From positions 1 through 19,216 of the forward strand of contig NZ_JBNPVX010000045.1 of assembly GCF_050434145.1 (NCBI RefSeq): a stretch of DNA of 19,216 nt. The letters are read 5' to 3'. Shown here piece by piece: positions 13,327 through 19,216 of the stretch. The stretch comes from JAISST01 sp050434145 (lineage in GTDB: Bacteria; Fusobacteriota; Fusobacteriia; Fusobacteriales; Fusobacteriaceae). Both the position numbers and the translations under genes were made by a program. A model generated the notes under the pieces. The model was not told the origin of the DNA and ran no database searches. It saw only the letters and a program-made list of their open reading frames with translations. Every line of letters starts with the position of its first letter. The first letter of the stretch is position 1.

Positions 13327-14547
13327 GTGAAAAAAAATACCAAAAACTTTGCAATCAAAAAAAGTCTAGTGGTTTTAGTATTATTAACATTATCTAATAT
13401 GTGCATCTTCGGAGTAGGGACTAAGGACAAACCAATTTCATATGAAGAACATATGGCACCACCTACTGTGGTAGCTACTTATGATGATAAAGTCCCATCG
13501 AATATTCAATTAAATGATAAATATAAGATAAAAACTAAATATATTGATTTTGGATTTATAAGAACAAAGGTTGGTGAGTTGCGTAGTGAGCCAAATTTTC
13601 AAGCAAAAATTATTAAGACTTATTCTTATATGGATCGCTTTAAACTAATAGAGAAAGTTTACTCAAGAAGTAGTGATTGGTATTTAGTGGAACATGAAAG
13701 TGGAGCAAGAGGTTATATAGTTGAAGAACAATTAAGAAAAAGAATTTTTAGATTTCAAAAAGCACTTGATAAAATAATAGAATTAGAAAAGTTCATTGGT
13801 TCAGAAATGGATAAGGGAAGAGAAATTGTTAGAACAAATACTTACTCTCCAAATCCAGCAAATAAAAATGCAAAATTACAAAAAGACAAATATGGTACAA
13901 GTTGGGAACAGAATGCTATTTCAAAAACAGCTAGTGGAGAAACAATATATATTCCTGATAGTTCAATTATGTCTATAATATCTACTAATGGATCAACATC
14001 TAAAGTGAAGGTCGCTTCTATAGCAGAAGAATTAACAGTATCTAACAGTTTACTATCAAAAAATCCTAAGATAAATAGAAACTTTAAAAAAGTAGTTGCT
14101 GTGGATATAGAAAATCAAAATACAACATTGTTTGAAAAAAATGCTAGTGGAAAATGGGAGATAGTATCTTATGTTTATGCCAAAACTGGAGTTGAAAGTA
14201 CACTTGGATATGAAACACCTAAAGGATATTTTATAGTTCCATTGTTAAAATATGTAATGGGTTATACTGATGCACAAGGCAGACATGAAGGTAATGCCAA
14301 ATATGCAATGAGATTTTCTGGTGGTGGCTATCTACATGGAACACCAGTAGCTTTTCCAGAAGAAAGCAGAAGAGAACATGTTATGAAACAACGTAACCAA
14401 CTTCTTGGACTTTACACTGGAACAAGAAAATGTATCAGAACAACAGAAGCTCATGCAAAATTTATGTTTGATTGGATGTGCTCAAACCCTGTAAAGAGTA
14501 AAAATGAGCAAGTACCTTCTGAAAATGTAATGTTTATAGTATTTTAA
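13327..14547 (+). CDS. SH3-domain L,D-transpeptidase (YkuD family) with atypical catalytic motif
   Basis: This exported 406-residue protein has a signal peptide in residues 1 to about 29 (KKSLVVLVLLTLSNMCIFG), a bacterial SH3 domain at ~75-137 (RTKVGELRSEPNFQAKII...DWYLVEHESGARGYIVEEQL), a linker, and a YkuD domain at ~260-406. YkuD enzymes make or edit L,D cross-links or attach proteins to peptidoglycan via a Cys nucleophile. The conserved His is H337 in YLHGTP. The Cys is C369 in TRKCIRTTEAHAKFMFDW. The canonical (S/T)HGC(I/V)R therefore reads TRKCIR, and H-to-C spacing is 32 rather than about 16 residues. The start is GTG 13327 with GGAGG 6 nt upstream. ATG 13270 lacks an SD and would spoil the signal peptide. 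A small lipoprotein gene follows in 17 nt. Confidence 0.85.
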   Translation: MKKNTKNFAIKKSLVVLVLLTLSNMCIFGVGTKDKPISYEEHMAPPTVVATYDDKVPSNIQLNDKYKIKTKYIDFGFIRTKVGELRSEPNFQAKIIKTYSYMDRFKLIEKVYSRSSDWYLVEHESGARGYIVEEQLRKRIFRFQKALDKIIELEKFIGSEMDKGREIVRTNTYSPNPANKNAKLQKDKYGTSWEQNAISKTASGETIYIPDSSIMSIISTNGSTSKVKVASIAEELTVSNSLLSKNPKINRNFKKVVAVDIENQNTTLFEKNASGKWEIVSYVYAKTGVESTLGYETPKGYFIVPLLKYVMGYTDAQGRHEGNAKYAMRFSGGGYLHGTPVAFPEESRREHVMKQRNQLLGLYTGTRKCIRTTEAHAKFMFDWMCSNPVKSKNEQVPSENVMFIVF

Positions 14548-14564
14548 GTTATAAGGAAATATTT

Positions 14565-14702
14565 ATGATAAGAAAGTTTCTGATATATATAATTTTTTTG
14601 ATATTAATTCAAATATTTACAGGATGTGCTAATAACAATAAGAACAAGATGACAAGTGTTAAAATTCAAGAACCAGATGTAAAATATATTCTTCAAGATT
14701 AA
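14565..14702 (+). CDS. Small lipoprotein, 45 residues
   Basis: This short gene is below usual ORF cut-offs. It encodes a signal sequence (MIRKFLIYIIFLILIQIF) with lipobox FTGC, Cys21 as the lipidation site, and a 24-residue hydrophilic tail (ANNNKNKMTS...KYILQD). AAGGA lies 7 nt before the ATG. It starts 17 nt after the L,D-transpeptidase stop and is followed by a strong terminator, so it is the last gene of that operon. No family is recognised. It could anchor or modulate the neighbouring cell-wall enzyme, by analogy with small envelope lipoproteins, but this is a guess. Confidence 0.7.
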   Translation: MIRKFLIYIIFLILIQIFTGCANNNKNKMTSVKIQEPDVKYILQD

Positions 14703-14723
14703 TAATAAATAACAATAAACATA

Positions 14724-14764
14724 AAAAAAGATATCAATTTATTATAAGTTGGTATCTTTTTTAT
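14724..14764 (+). terminator. Terminator of the L,D-transpeptidase/lipoprotein operon
   Basis: A 14-bp stem, AAAAAAGATATCAA (14724-14737) with TTGGTATCTTTTTT (14749-14762) including one T-G wobble, followed by TTA TT. Confidence 0.9.
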
Positions 14765-14855
14765 TATTTTTCACCAAAATTCAATGATATCATAAAAATA
14801 TTGTAGAGTTTTTATTCTACTTGCCAAAATAACCTGTATAACAGAATTTCTTTTG

Positions 14856-14951
14856 TTTTGAAACATTTTGAAATATGAAAATATAATTCAAAATAAAAAA
14901 ATATTTTCAAAAATAAAAAAAGTGGAAATTTATTTTGAAAAATGCTATAAT
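14856..14951 (+). promoter_or_regulatory. Aminotransferase promoter with TTTTGAAA repeats
   Basis: The -10 is extended TGCTATAAT (14943-14951), with TGGAAA (14923-14928) as a -35, 17 nt upstream of TATAAT. Upstream are TTTTGAAA at 14856-14863 and 14866-14873 (10-bp period), an inverted TTTTCAAAA at 14904-14912 and TTTTGAAAA at 14933-14941 within the promoter spacer. They may be operator sites or simply AT-rich upstream DNA. Confidence 0.5.
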
Positions 14952-14984
14952 GATATGAACAAGTAAAGCAACAGGGGGAATAAA

Positions 14985-16250
14985 ATGTTAAGAAAAGAAT
15001 CAAAAGGAAAAAAAATTATAGATGGAGTATTTGCAATGGCTCAAAAAGCCAAAGAAGCAAAAGAGAAATTTGGAGATGAAAATGTTATAAATGCTACAGT
15101 TGGGTCTTTATATGATGAAAATGGAAAACTTGTGGTTTATAAAGAAGTAATAAAAGCACATCAAAATCAAACTCCAGAAGACTATGCTGCATATGCATCT
15201 GCATTTACAGGAAGTGATGAATTCAAAGAAGCTGTAAAAATTTCTGTCTTTGGAAGGGACTATAAAGAATTAACTAATAATCATTACTTAGAAGTACTAG
15301 CATCACCTGGTGGAACTGGAGCTATTAGTAATACTATCCACAATTATCTTAATGAAGGGGATACAATACTGCTTCCTGAATGGATGTGGAGTCCTTATAA
15401 GCAAATGGCAAAAGAAAATAAAAGTAACTTGGATACATACATGCTTTTTGATGAAAATGAAAATTTCAATTTGAAAGATTTTGGAAATAAAGTAGAAATG
15501 TATACCCAAATTCAAGAGAATCTGGTGATCATTATAAATGATCCTTGTCAAAATCCTACAGGTTATAAGTTATCTGTTGATGAATGGGAAAATGTATTTT
15601 CTATATTAGAAAAGGCAAGTAAAAATTGTGATATTATTTTAATTAATGATATAGCATATTTTGACTATGATAAAAAAACTGAAGAAGAAAAATTACAATA
15701 TAGAAGTATTTTTTTTAATAGACCATCAAGTATATTGACGATATTTGCTTTTAGTATATCAAAATCTATAACTAGTTATGGTATGCGTGTAGGAGCACAA
15801 TTGGCAATAAGTACTAAGAAAGAAATAACAGACGAATTTAAAGATGCTTGTGCAGCGTCATGTAGAGCTACTTGGTCAAATGTCTCTAGAGGTGGAATGC
15901 AAATTTTTAGTGATATTATACTGAATGAAGAAAAAAGTAAAGGTCTGATAGAAGAAAGAGATTATTATGTAAGTCTAATAAAAGAAAGAGCAGATATTTT
16001 TATAAAAGAAGCACAAGAAGTTGGGTTAGCAATGCTTCCATACAAAAGTGGATTTTTTCTTACAGTTCCAACTAATGAAATGACTGGGAAAGTTGCTGAA
16101 ACGCTTATTAATAAAAATATTTTTACAATTGTATTAGAGAAAGGGATTAGAATAGCGGTTTGTAGCATTCCCAAAAGTAAAATGAAAGGATTAGCTAAGA
16201 AAATTAAAGATTCTATTGAAGAATCTTATGATGTTTCAGTAGCAAACTAG
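14985..16250 (+). CDS. Class I/II PLP-dependent aminotransferase (aspartate/aromatic type)
   Basis: This 421-residue cytoplasmic fold-type I aminotransferase is intact. Lys260 in AFSISKSITSYGMRVGA carries PLP. NDPCQNPTG (185-193) contains the Asn190 and Pro-Thr-Gly that contact the cofactor. NDIAYFDY (221-228) holds the Asp222/Tyr225 pair, and RVGA Arg268 and the C-terminal GIRIAVCSIP arginine bind phosphate and substrate carboxylate. The fold resembles aspartate and aromatic aminotransferases. With tyrA two genes upstream, 4-hydroxyphenylpyruvate to tyrosine is a plausible reaction, but aspartate/2-oxoglutarate is equally possible. ATG 14985 follows AGGGGGA. No terminator is evident after it. 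Confidence 0.85.
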   Translation: MLRKESKGKKIIDGVFAMAQKAKEAKEKFGDENVINATVGSLYDENGKLVVYKEVIKAHQNQTPEDYAAYASAFTGSDEFKEAVKISVFGRDYKELTNNHYLEVLASPGGTGAISNTIHNYLNEGDTILLPEWMWSPYKQMAKENKSNLDTYMLFDENENFNLKDFGNKVEMYTQIQENLVIIINDPCQNPTGYKLSVDEWENVFSILEKASKNCDIILINDIAYFDYDKKTEEEKLQYRSIFFNRPSSILTIFAFSISKSITSYGMRVGAQLAISTKKEITDEFKDACAASCRATWSNVSRGGMQIFSDIILNEEKSKGLIEERDYYVSLIKERADIFIKEAQEVGLAMLPYKSGFFLTVPTNEMTGKVAETLINKNIFTIVLEKGIRIAVCSIPKSKMKGLAKKIKDSIEESYDVSVAN

Positions 16251-16283
16251 GTATATGATATTAAAAAAAATTATATGAGACTC

Positions 16284-16311
16284 TTGATTTTATCCAAAAA
16301 TATTATACAAT
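16284..16311 (+). promoter_or_regulatory. Promoter of the 77-residue gene
   Basis: TTGATT (16284-16289), a 16-nt spacer, TACAAT (16306-16311), about 58 nt before the start codon. Confidence 0.5.
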
Positions 16312-16368
16312 CATATTACAAGATATATATTCTTCCTCATGTTTTTTAGTTAATGGGAGGTGCTATCA

Positions 16369-16602
16369 ATGGATAAATGTGCTAAAGAGCTATTAAAGTT
16401 TATTATGAAAAATATTGGAACAAAGGATATAATACTTTTTAAAAGATCACTGTCTAATGACTTTCCCAAATATACAGACCATGATATTGAGCTAGCACTG
16501 AAGTATTGCCAAGATAATGATTTGATCAGGTGTGTAAAAATAATTGATTCTTTTGTAATAACTGAAGTTACAGATGAAGCAATAGACTATCTTAATGTAT
16601 AA
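16369..16602 (+). CDS. Hypothetical 77-residue protein, possibly a small winged-helix domain
   Basis: This is not assigned to a family. The protein is soluble, mildly acidic and predicted helical, then two short strands (CVKIIDSFVITEVT) and a last helix (DEAIDYL). That order, and the ending similar to the 'wing then xxGxxYL' of small winged-helix proteins, suggest a DNA-binding-like fold, but the evidence is weak. ATG 16369 is chosen over GTG 16360 because GGGAGG (16355-16360) is 8 nt upstream of it. It has its own promoter and a terminator shared with fumC, so it is a stand-alone gene. Confidence 0.65.
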   Translation: MDKCAKELLKFIMKNIGTKDIILFKRSLSNDFPKYTDHDIELALKYCQDNDLIRCVKIIDSFVITEVTDEAIDYLNV

Positions 16603-16623
16603 CCTTTAAATATTTTTTATATT

Positions 16624-16656
16624 AAAGAGGCATCTATACTTTTGGTGCCTCTTTTC
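16624..16656. terminator. Bidirectional terminator between the 77-residue gene and fumC
   Basis: AAAGAGGCA (16624-16632) and TGCCTCTTT (16646-16654) form a perfect 9-bp stem, extended by T-G and C-G pairs. T-rich sequence follows on the plus strand and, less strongly, on the minus strand. Confidence 0.88.
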
Positions 16657-16675
16657 TTTGTATAATAAACTTAAT

Positions 16676-18040
16676 CTATATCATTTGTTCAGGAATAAAT
16701 ACTTTATCAAATTCTTCTTCAGTGAGAAAGCCTAATTTTACACAAGCTTCTCTAAGAGAAAGATTTTCTTGGTAGGCAAGCTTTGCTGTTTTAGCTGCAT
16801 TATCATATCCAATGTGAGGATTAAGACAAGTAACTAACATCAGCGATTTATTAAGATTTTCTTTCATTTTTTCTTTATTAGGAATAATTCCTGAAGCACA
16901 ATGAGCGTTAAATGAAGTAATAGAATCAGTTAGCAGTCTTACAGATTGCAAGAAATTGTATATACACACTGGCATAAATACATTGAGTTGAAAATTTCCC
17001 TGAGAAGCAGCAAAAGAAACAGCACTTTCATTGGCCATTACTTGCACCGCCACCATTGTAACAGATTCGCATTGTGTTGGGTTTACTTTACCTGGCATTA
17101 TAGAACTACCTGGTTCATTTTCAGGAATCTTTATTTCACCAATGCCACAACGAGGTCCACTAGCTAGCCATCTTATGTCATTAGCAATTTTCATCATATT
17201 AGCAGCTAACGCAGCTAATGCACCATGAGCAAATACTAACGAATCCTTGCTAGTAAGTGCATGGAATTTATTTCTTGAAGTAATGAAACGTTTGTTAGTT
17301 AACCTAGCAATTTCATGAGCAACTTCCACATCAAAATTTTTTGGAGTATTAAGTCCAGTACCTACTGCAGTACCACCAAGTGCTAATTCTAATAATCCAC
17401 TTAGACTTTTTATAATCATATTTTTATTATTTTCAAGCATGACACGCCAACCACTTATTTCTTGTGAAAATGTAATAGGAGTAGCATCTTGCAAATGAGT
17501 ACGTCCAGATTTAATTATATTTCGCGATTTTTTTTCTAATTGTCCAAAAGTTTTTATTAAAAGATTAATAGATGGTAAAAGATTATCTTCAATGGCAATA
17601 ACAGCTGCAATATGCATCGCACTAGGAAATGTATCATTAGAACTCTGAGACATATTACAATGATCATTAGGATGAATTAAATTGATTTTTAAAAGTTCAT
17701 TTCCCCTATTGGCAATTACTTCATTGACATTCATATTAGATTGAGTCCCACTACCTGTTTGCCATACTGATAGTGGAAAGTGATTATCCAATTTTCCACT
17801 TAGTATTTCATCACAGACTTTTCCAATTGTTTTTGCTAGTTTTTTATCCAAATTTCCAATCTTATTATTAGTATTAGCAGCAGCTTTTTTTAAAATAGCA
17901 AAAGCATAAATCACTTCCAAAGGAATTTTTTCTATACCTATTTTAAAGTTATTAATGCTGCGTTCAGTTTGGGCTCCCCAATAAGCATCAACAGGAACTT
18001 TAATAGTACCCATAGAATCTTTTTCTGTTCTGAATTTCAT
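16676..18040 (-). CDS. fumC: Fumarate hydratase, class II
   Basis: This 454-residue iron-independent fumarase interconverts fumarate and L-malate in the cytoplasm. It is of normal length. It contains VWQTGSGTQSNMNVNEVIANR (92-112), the active-site His182 in GRTHLQDATPI and the signature loop GSSIMPGKVNPTQCE (311-325), whose serine is the catalytic base. GKVNPTQCE distinguishes fumarase from aspartase (GSSIMPAKVNPVIPE). LNPHIGYDNAAK near the C-terminus is also typical of FumC. ATG 18040 follows GGGAGG. A strong promoter lies at 18170-18198 and it shares a terminator with the 77-residue gene. No other TCA-cycle gene is nearby; it may serve reductive fumarate formation in an anaerobe. Confidence 0.95.
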   Translation of the reverse strand: MKFRTEKDSMGTIKVPVDAYWGAQTERSINNFKIGIEKIPLEVIYAFAILKKAAANTNNKIGNLDKKLAKTIGKVCDEILSGKLDNHFPLSVWQTGSGTQSNMNVNEVIANRGNELLKINLIHPNDHCNMSQSSNDTFPSAMHIAAVIAIEDNLLPSINLLIKTFGQLEKKSRNIIKSGRTHLQDATPITFSQEISGWRVMLENNKNMIIKSLSGLLELALGGTAVGTGLNTPKNFDVEVAHEIARLTNKRFITSRNKFHALTSKDSLVFAHGALAALAANMMKIANDIRWLASGPRCGIGEIKIPENEPGSSIMPGKVNPTQCESVTMVAVQVMANESAVSFAASQGNFQLNVFMPVCIYNFLQSVRLLTDSITSFNAHCASGIIPNKEKMKENLNKSLMLVTCLNPHIGYDNAAKTAKLAYQENLSLREACVKLGFLTEEEFDKVFIPEQMI

Positions 18041-18157
18041 TTTATTATCCTCCCATCAAATTTATTTTATATTTGTAATTATGAGTTTTCTAGATGTTAT
18101 AAATCATATGATTTTTATAAAAAGAATCATTTTTTGCTGTTAATTAAAAGAAATATG

Positions 18158-18198
18158 TGCTATTATTCTATTGTAGCTTAAGTAATGTTTTTTGTCAA
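18158..18198. promoter_or_regulatory. Overlapping divergent promoters of fumC and the TRIC gene
   Basis: Minus strand: TTGACA (18198-18193), 17 nt, TACAAT (18175-18170), driving fumC. Plus strand: extended -10 TGCTATTAT (18158-18166) without a good -35, driving the TRIC gene. The -10 elements are only 3 bp apart, so polymerase cannot bind both at once. Confidence 0.65.
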
Positions 18199-18222
18199 AT
18201 CTAACTGAATAATGGAGATGTT

Positions 18223-18867
18223 ATGCTATATTCAAAAACTATAATATATTCATTGGAAATAATAGGAACAATTGCCTTTGCTTTCTCTGGAGCAATGCTG
18301 GGAATAAAGCGAAAAATGGATATTTTGGGAGTGATAGTATTAGGGATAACTACTGCAGTAGGTGGTGGGTTAATAAGAGATGTGATATTAGATAAAACCC
18401 CGCCAAACATGTTTGTACATCCATCATATACACTCATTTCAATATTGGTATCAATGATAGTATTTTTCTTGGTTTACAAAAGAAAGGATGTTATTTTTGA
18501 TAAATACAAACATAAATACGAAAAGATTCTTATAACGATGGATAATTTAGGATTAAGTGCTTTTACTGTACTAGGAATAAATACAGCTATAGATTTGAAA
18601 TATGAAGGTAATTATTTTCTAATGATTTTTGTTGGGGTAATTACAGGTGTAGGTGGAGGATTGCTTAGAGATATTATGGCAGGAGTCAAACCATACATAT
18701 TTGTAAGGCATGTCTATGCTACAGCATCAATAGCTGGTGCGATAGTTACTGTAATATTTTTTAATTTATATGGAAAATCTGTAGGAATGGTATCAGGAGC
18801 AATAACAGTACTGATTATCAGATATTTTGCAATAAAATACGATTGGAATTTACCAAAGATAGTTTAA
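18223..18867 (+). CDS. TRIC/UPF0126 family membrane channel
   Basis: This 214-residue protein of usual length has seven predicted transmembrane segments. It has two homologous halves, each with the family signature: ITTAVGGGLIRDVIL (43-57) and ITGVGGGLLRDIMAG (about 143-157). The latter is followed by KPYIFVRHVYATASIAGA. Bacterial and archaeal members are homotrimeric monovalent-cation channels related to the eukaryotic TRIC channels, and some have been suggested to transport other small molecules. ATG 18223 follows GGAG. It shares a compact divergent promoter with fumC. The repeat array starts immediately after its stop codon and there is no clear terminator. Confidence 0.9.
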   Translation: MLYSKTIIYSLEIIGTIAFAFSGAMLGIKRKMDILGVIVLGITTAVGGGLIRDVILDKTPPNMFVHPSYTLISILVSMIVFFLVYKRKDVIFDKYKHKYEKILITMDNLGLSAFTVLGINTAIDLKYEGNYFLMIFVGVITGVGGGLLRDIMAGVKPYIFVRHVYATASIAGAIVTVIFFNLYGKSVGMVSGAITVLIIRYFAIKYDWNLPKIV

Positions 18868-18895
18868 AAAATAGTTCAGGAACAACTTAAAAATA

Positions 18896-18990
18896 AAAAA
18901 TAGGCAGTTGCGAAATACAAATTTTTTCTTTATTATTTTTACAAGAATTTGATGATATTACAAATCTATTAGGGCTTGGGACAAAGTCCC
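18896..18990. repeat. Repeat unit R, first copy (95 nt)
   Basis: Identical over all 95 nt to 19122-19216, offset 226 bp. It ends in the hairpin TTGGGAC-AAA-GTCCCAA (18976-18992). The preceding DNA at 18869-18895 also resembles the DNA before the second copy, with several differences. Confidence 0.95.
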
Positions 18991-19121
18991 AAAAAGTGCC
19001 GCAGGCACTGTCTACCCTGACAACAGCTGAACAAAGCGAGGCAGAAGAAAAATAAAAATTAAAGAATAATAAAAGTGTGAATTTGCAAGATATAATATAG
19101 TTTTGCAATAGCTTGAAAATG
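18991..19121. repeat. Spacer part of the 226-bp repeat unit, with IS110-associated similarity
   Basis: Contains a second perfect hairpin AGTGCC-GCA-GGCACT (18995-19009), a smaller TGTC-TACCCT-GACA stem, and from 19033 the 88-nt segment related to 12123-12210. No convincing gene is seen on either strand. The 73-residue minus-strand frame is explained by the repeat. TATAAT at 19091 lacks a -35. Confidence 0.7.
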
Positions 19122-19216
19122 AAAAATAGGCAGTTGCGAAATACAAATTTTTTCTTTATTATTTTTACAAGAATTTGATGATATTACAAATCTATTAGGG
19201 CTTGGGACAAAGTCCC
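19122..19216. repeat. Repeat unit R, second copy (95 nt), cut by the window end
   Basis: Exact copy of 18896-18990. The window ends at the point where the first copy continues into the spacer, so the array may go on. Confidence 0.95.

Noticed and set aside
14803..14820. GTAGA/TCTAC hairpin before the aminotransferase
   Set aside because: Short stem without a T run on either strand; too weak to call a terminator or attenuator.
14703..14984. T-box or amino-acid riboswitch upstream of the aminotransferase or tyrA
   Set aside because: No T-box TGGNACCGCG bulge motif or other riboswitch core found in either leader.
16676..18040. Aspartate ammonia-lyase instead of fumarase
   Set aside because: Signature loop reads GKVNPTQCE, characteristic of class II fumarase, not the aspartase AKVNPVIPE.
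18887..19108. 73-residue minus-strand reading frame across the repeat
   Set aside because: It lies inside non-coding repeats with hairpins, has no ribosome site and no protein-like domain.

Overview
The window is very AT-rich bacterial chromosome and most likely comes from a member of the Fusobacteriaceae (Fusobacterium or a close relative). The main reasons are a FadA-family coiled-coil surface protein with a signal peptide, an OmpV/MipA-type outer-membrane protein and lipoproteins (so a diderm cell), the strongly AU-biased codon use, and promoters in which an extended -10 (TGnTATAAT) recurs. No rRNA, tRNA, CRISPR array or prophage is visible. Most genes are ordinary chromosomal housekeeping or envelope genes.

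Layout. 1-2068 (minus strand): a DUF368/PopT-type undecaprenyl-phosphate translocase directly coupled to alanine racemase, both serving peptidoglycan synthesis. 2069-3249: a divergent control region with a candidate BirA operator, then bifunctional birA. 3250-5737: a GC-rich intergenic island, a sodium:solute symporter whose Shine-Dalgarno is separated from its ATG by a perfect hairpin, and a PHP-family phosphoesterase. 5738-8469: clpB behind a promoter and a degenerate CIRCE operator. 8470-9711 (minus): a FadA-family adhesin followed by a SurA-like lipoprotein. 9712-11513: an OmpV/MipA outer-membrane protein and queH. 11526-11903 (minus): ridA. 11904-12360: decayed mobile DNA, including the N-terminal fragment of an IS110-family transposase that runs into the tyrA start codon. 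12357-14702: tyrA, an SH3/L,D-transpeptidase with an unusual active-site motif, and a 45-residue lipoprotein missed by ordinary ORF length cut-offs. 14703-16602: a class I aminotransferase and a 77-residue hypothetical protein. 16676-18040 (minus): class II fumarase. 18223-18867: a TRIC/UPF0126 membrane channel. 18868-19216: a repeat array with a period of 226 bp, whose second copy runs off the window.

The most interesting material is non-coding. The repeat unit at the right end has an 88-nt segment of identical length that is clearly related to the non-coding DNA just upstream of the IS110 transposase fragment at 12123-12210; the best 42-nt part is 35/42 identical. IS110-group elements encode their bridge RNA in the non-coding DNA upstream of the transposase, so this could be a bridge-RNA-like or other IS-derived module that survives without its transposase and has been tandemly duplicated. 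This is inference and needs a genome-wide comparison. Other notable points are the hairpin-bridged ribosome binding site, the altered (S/T)RKC motif of the L,D-transpeptidase, and autoregulatory sites at birA and clpB.
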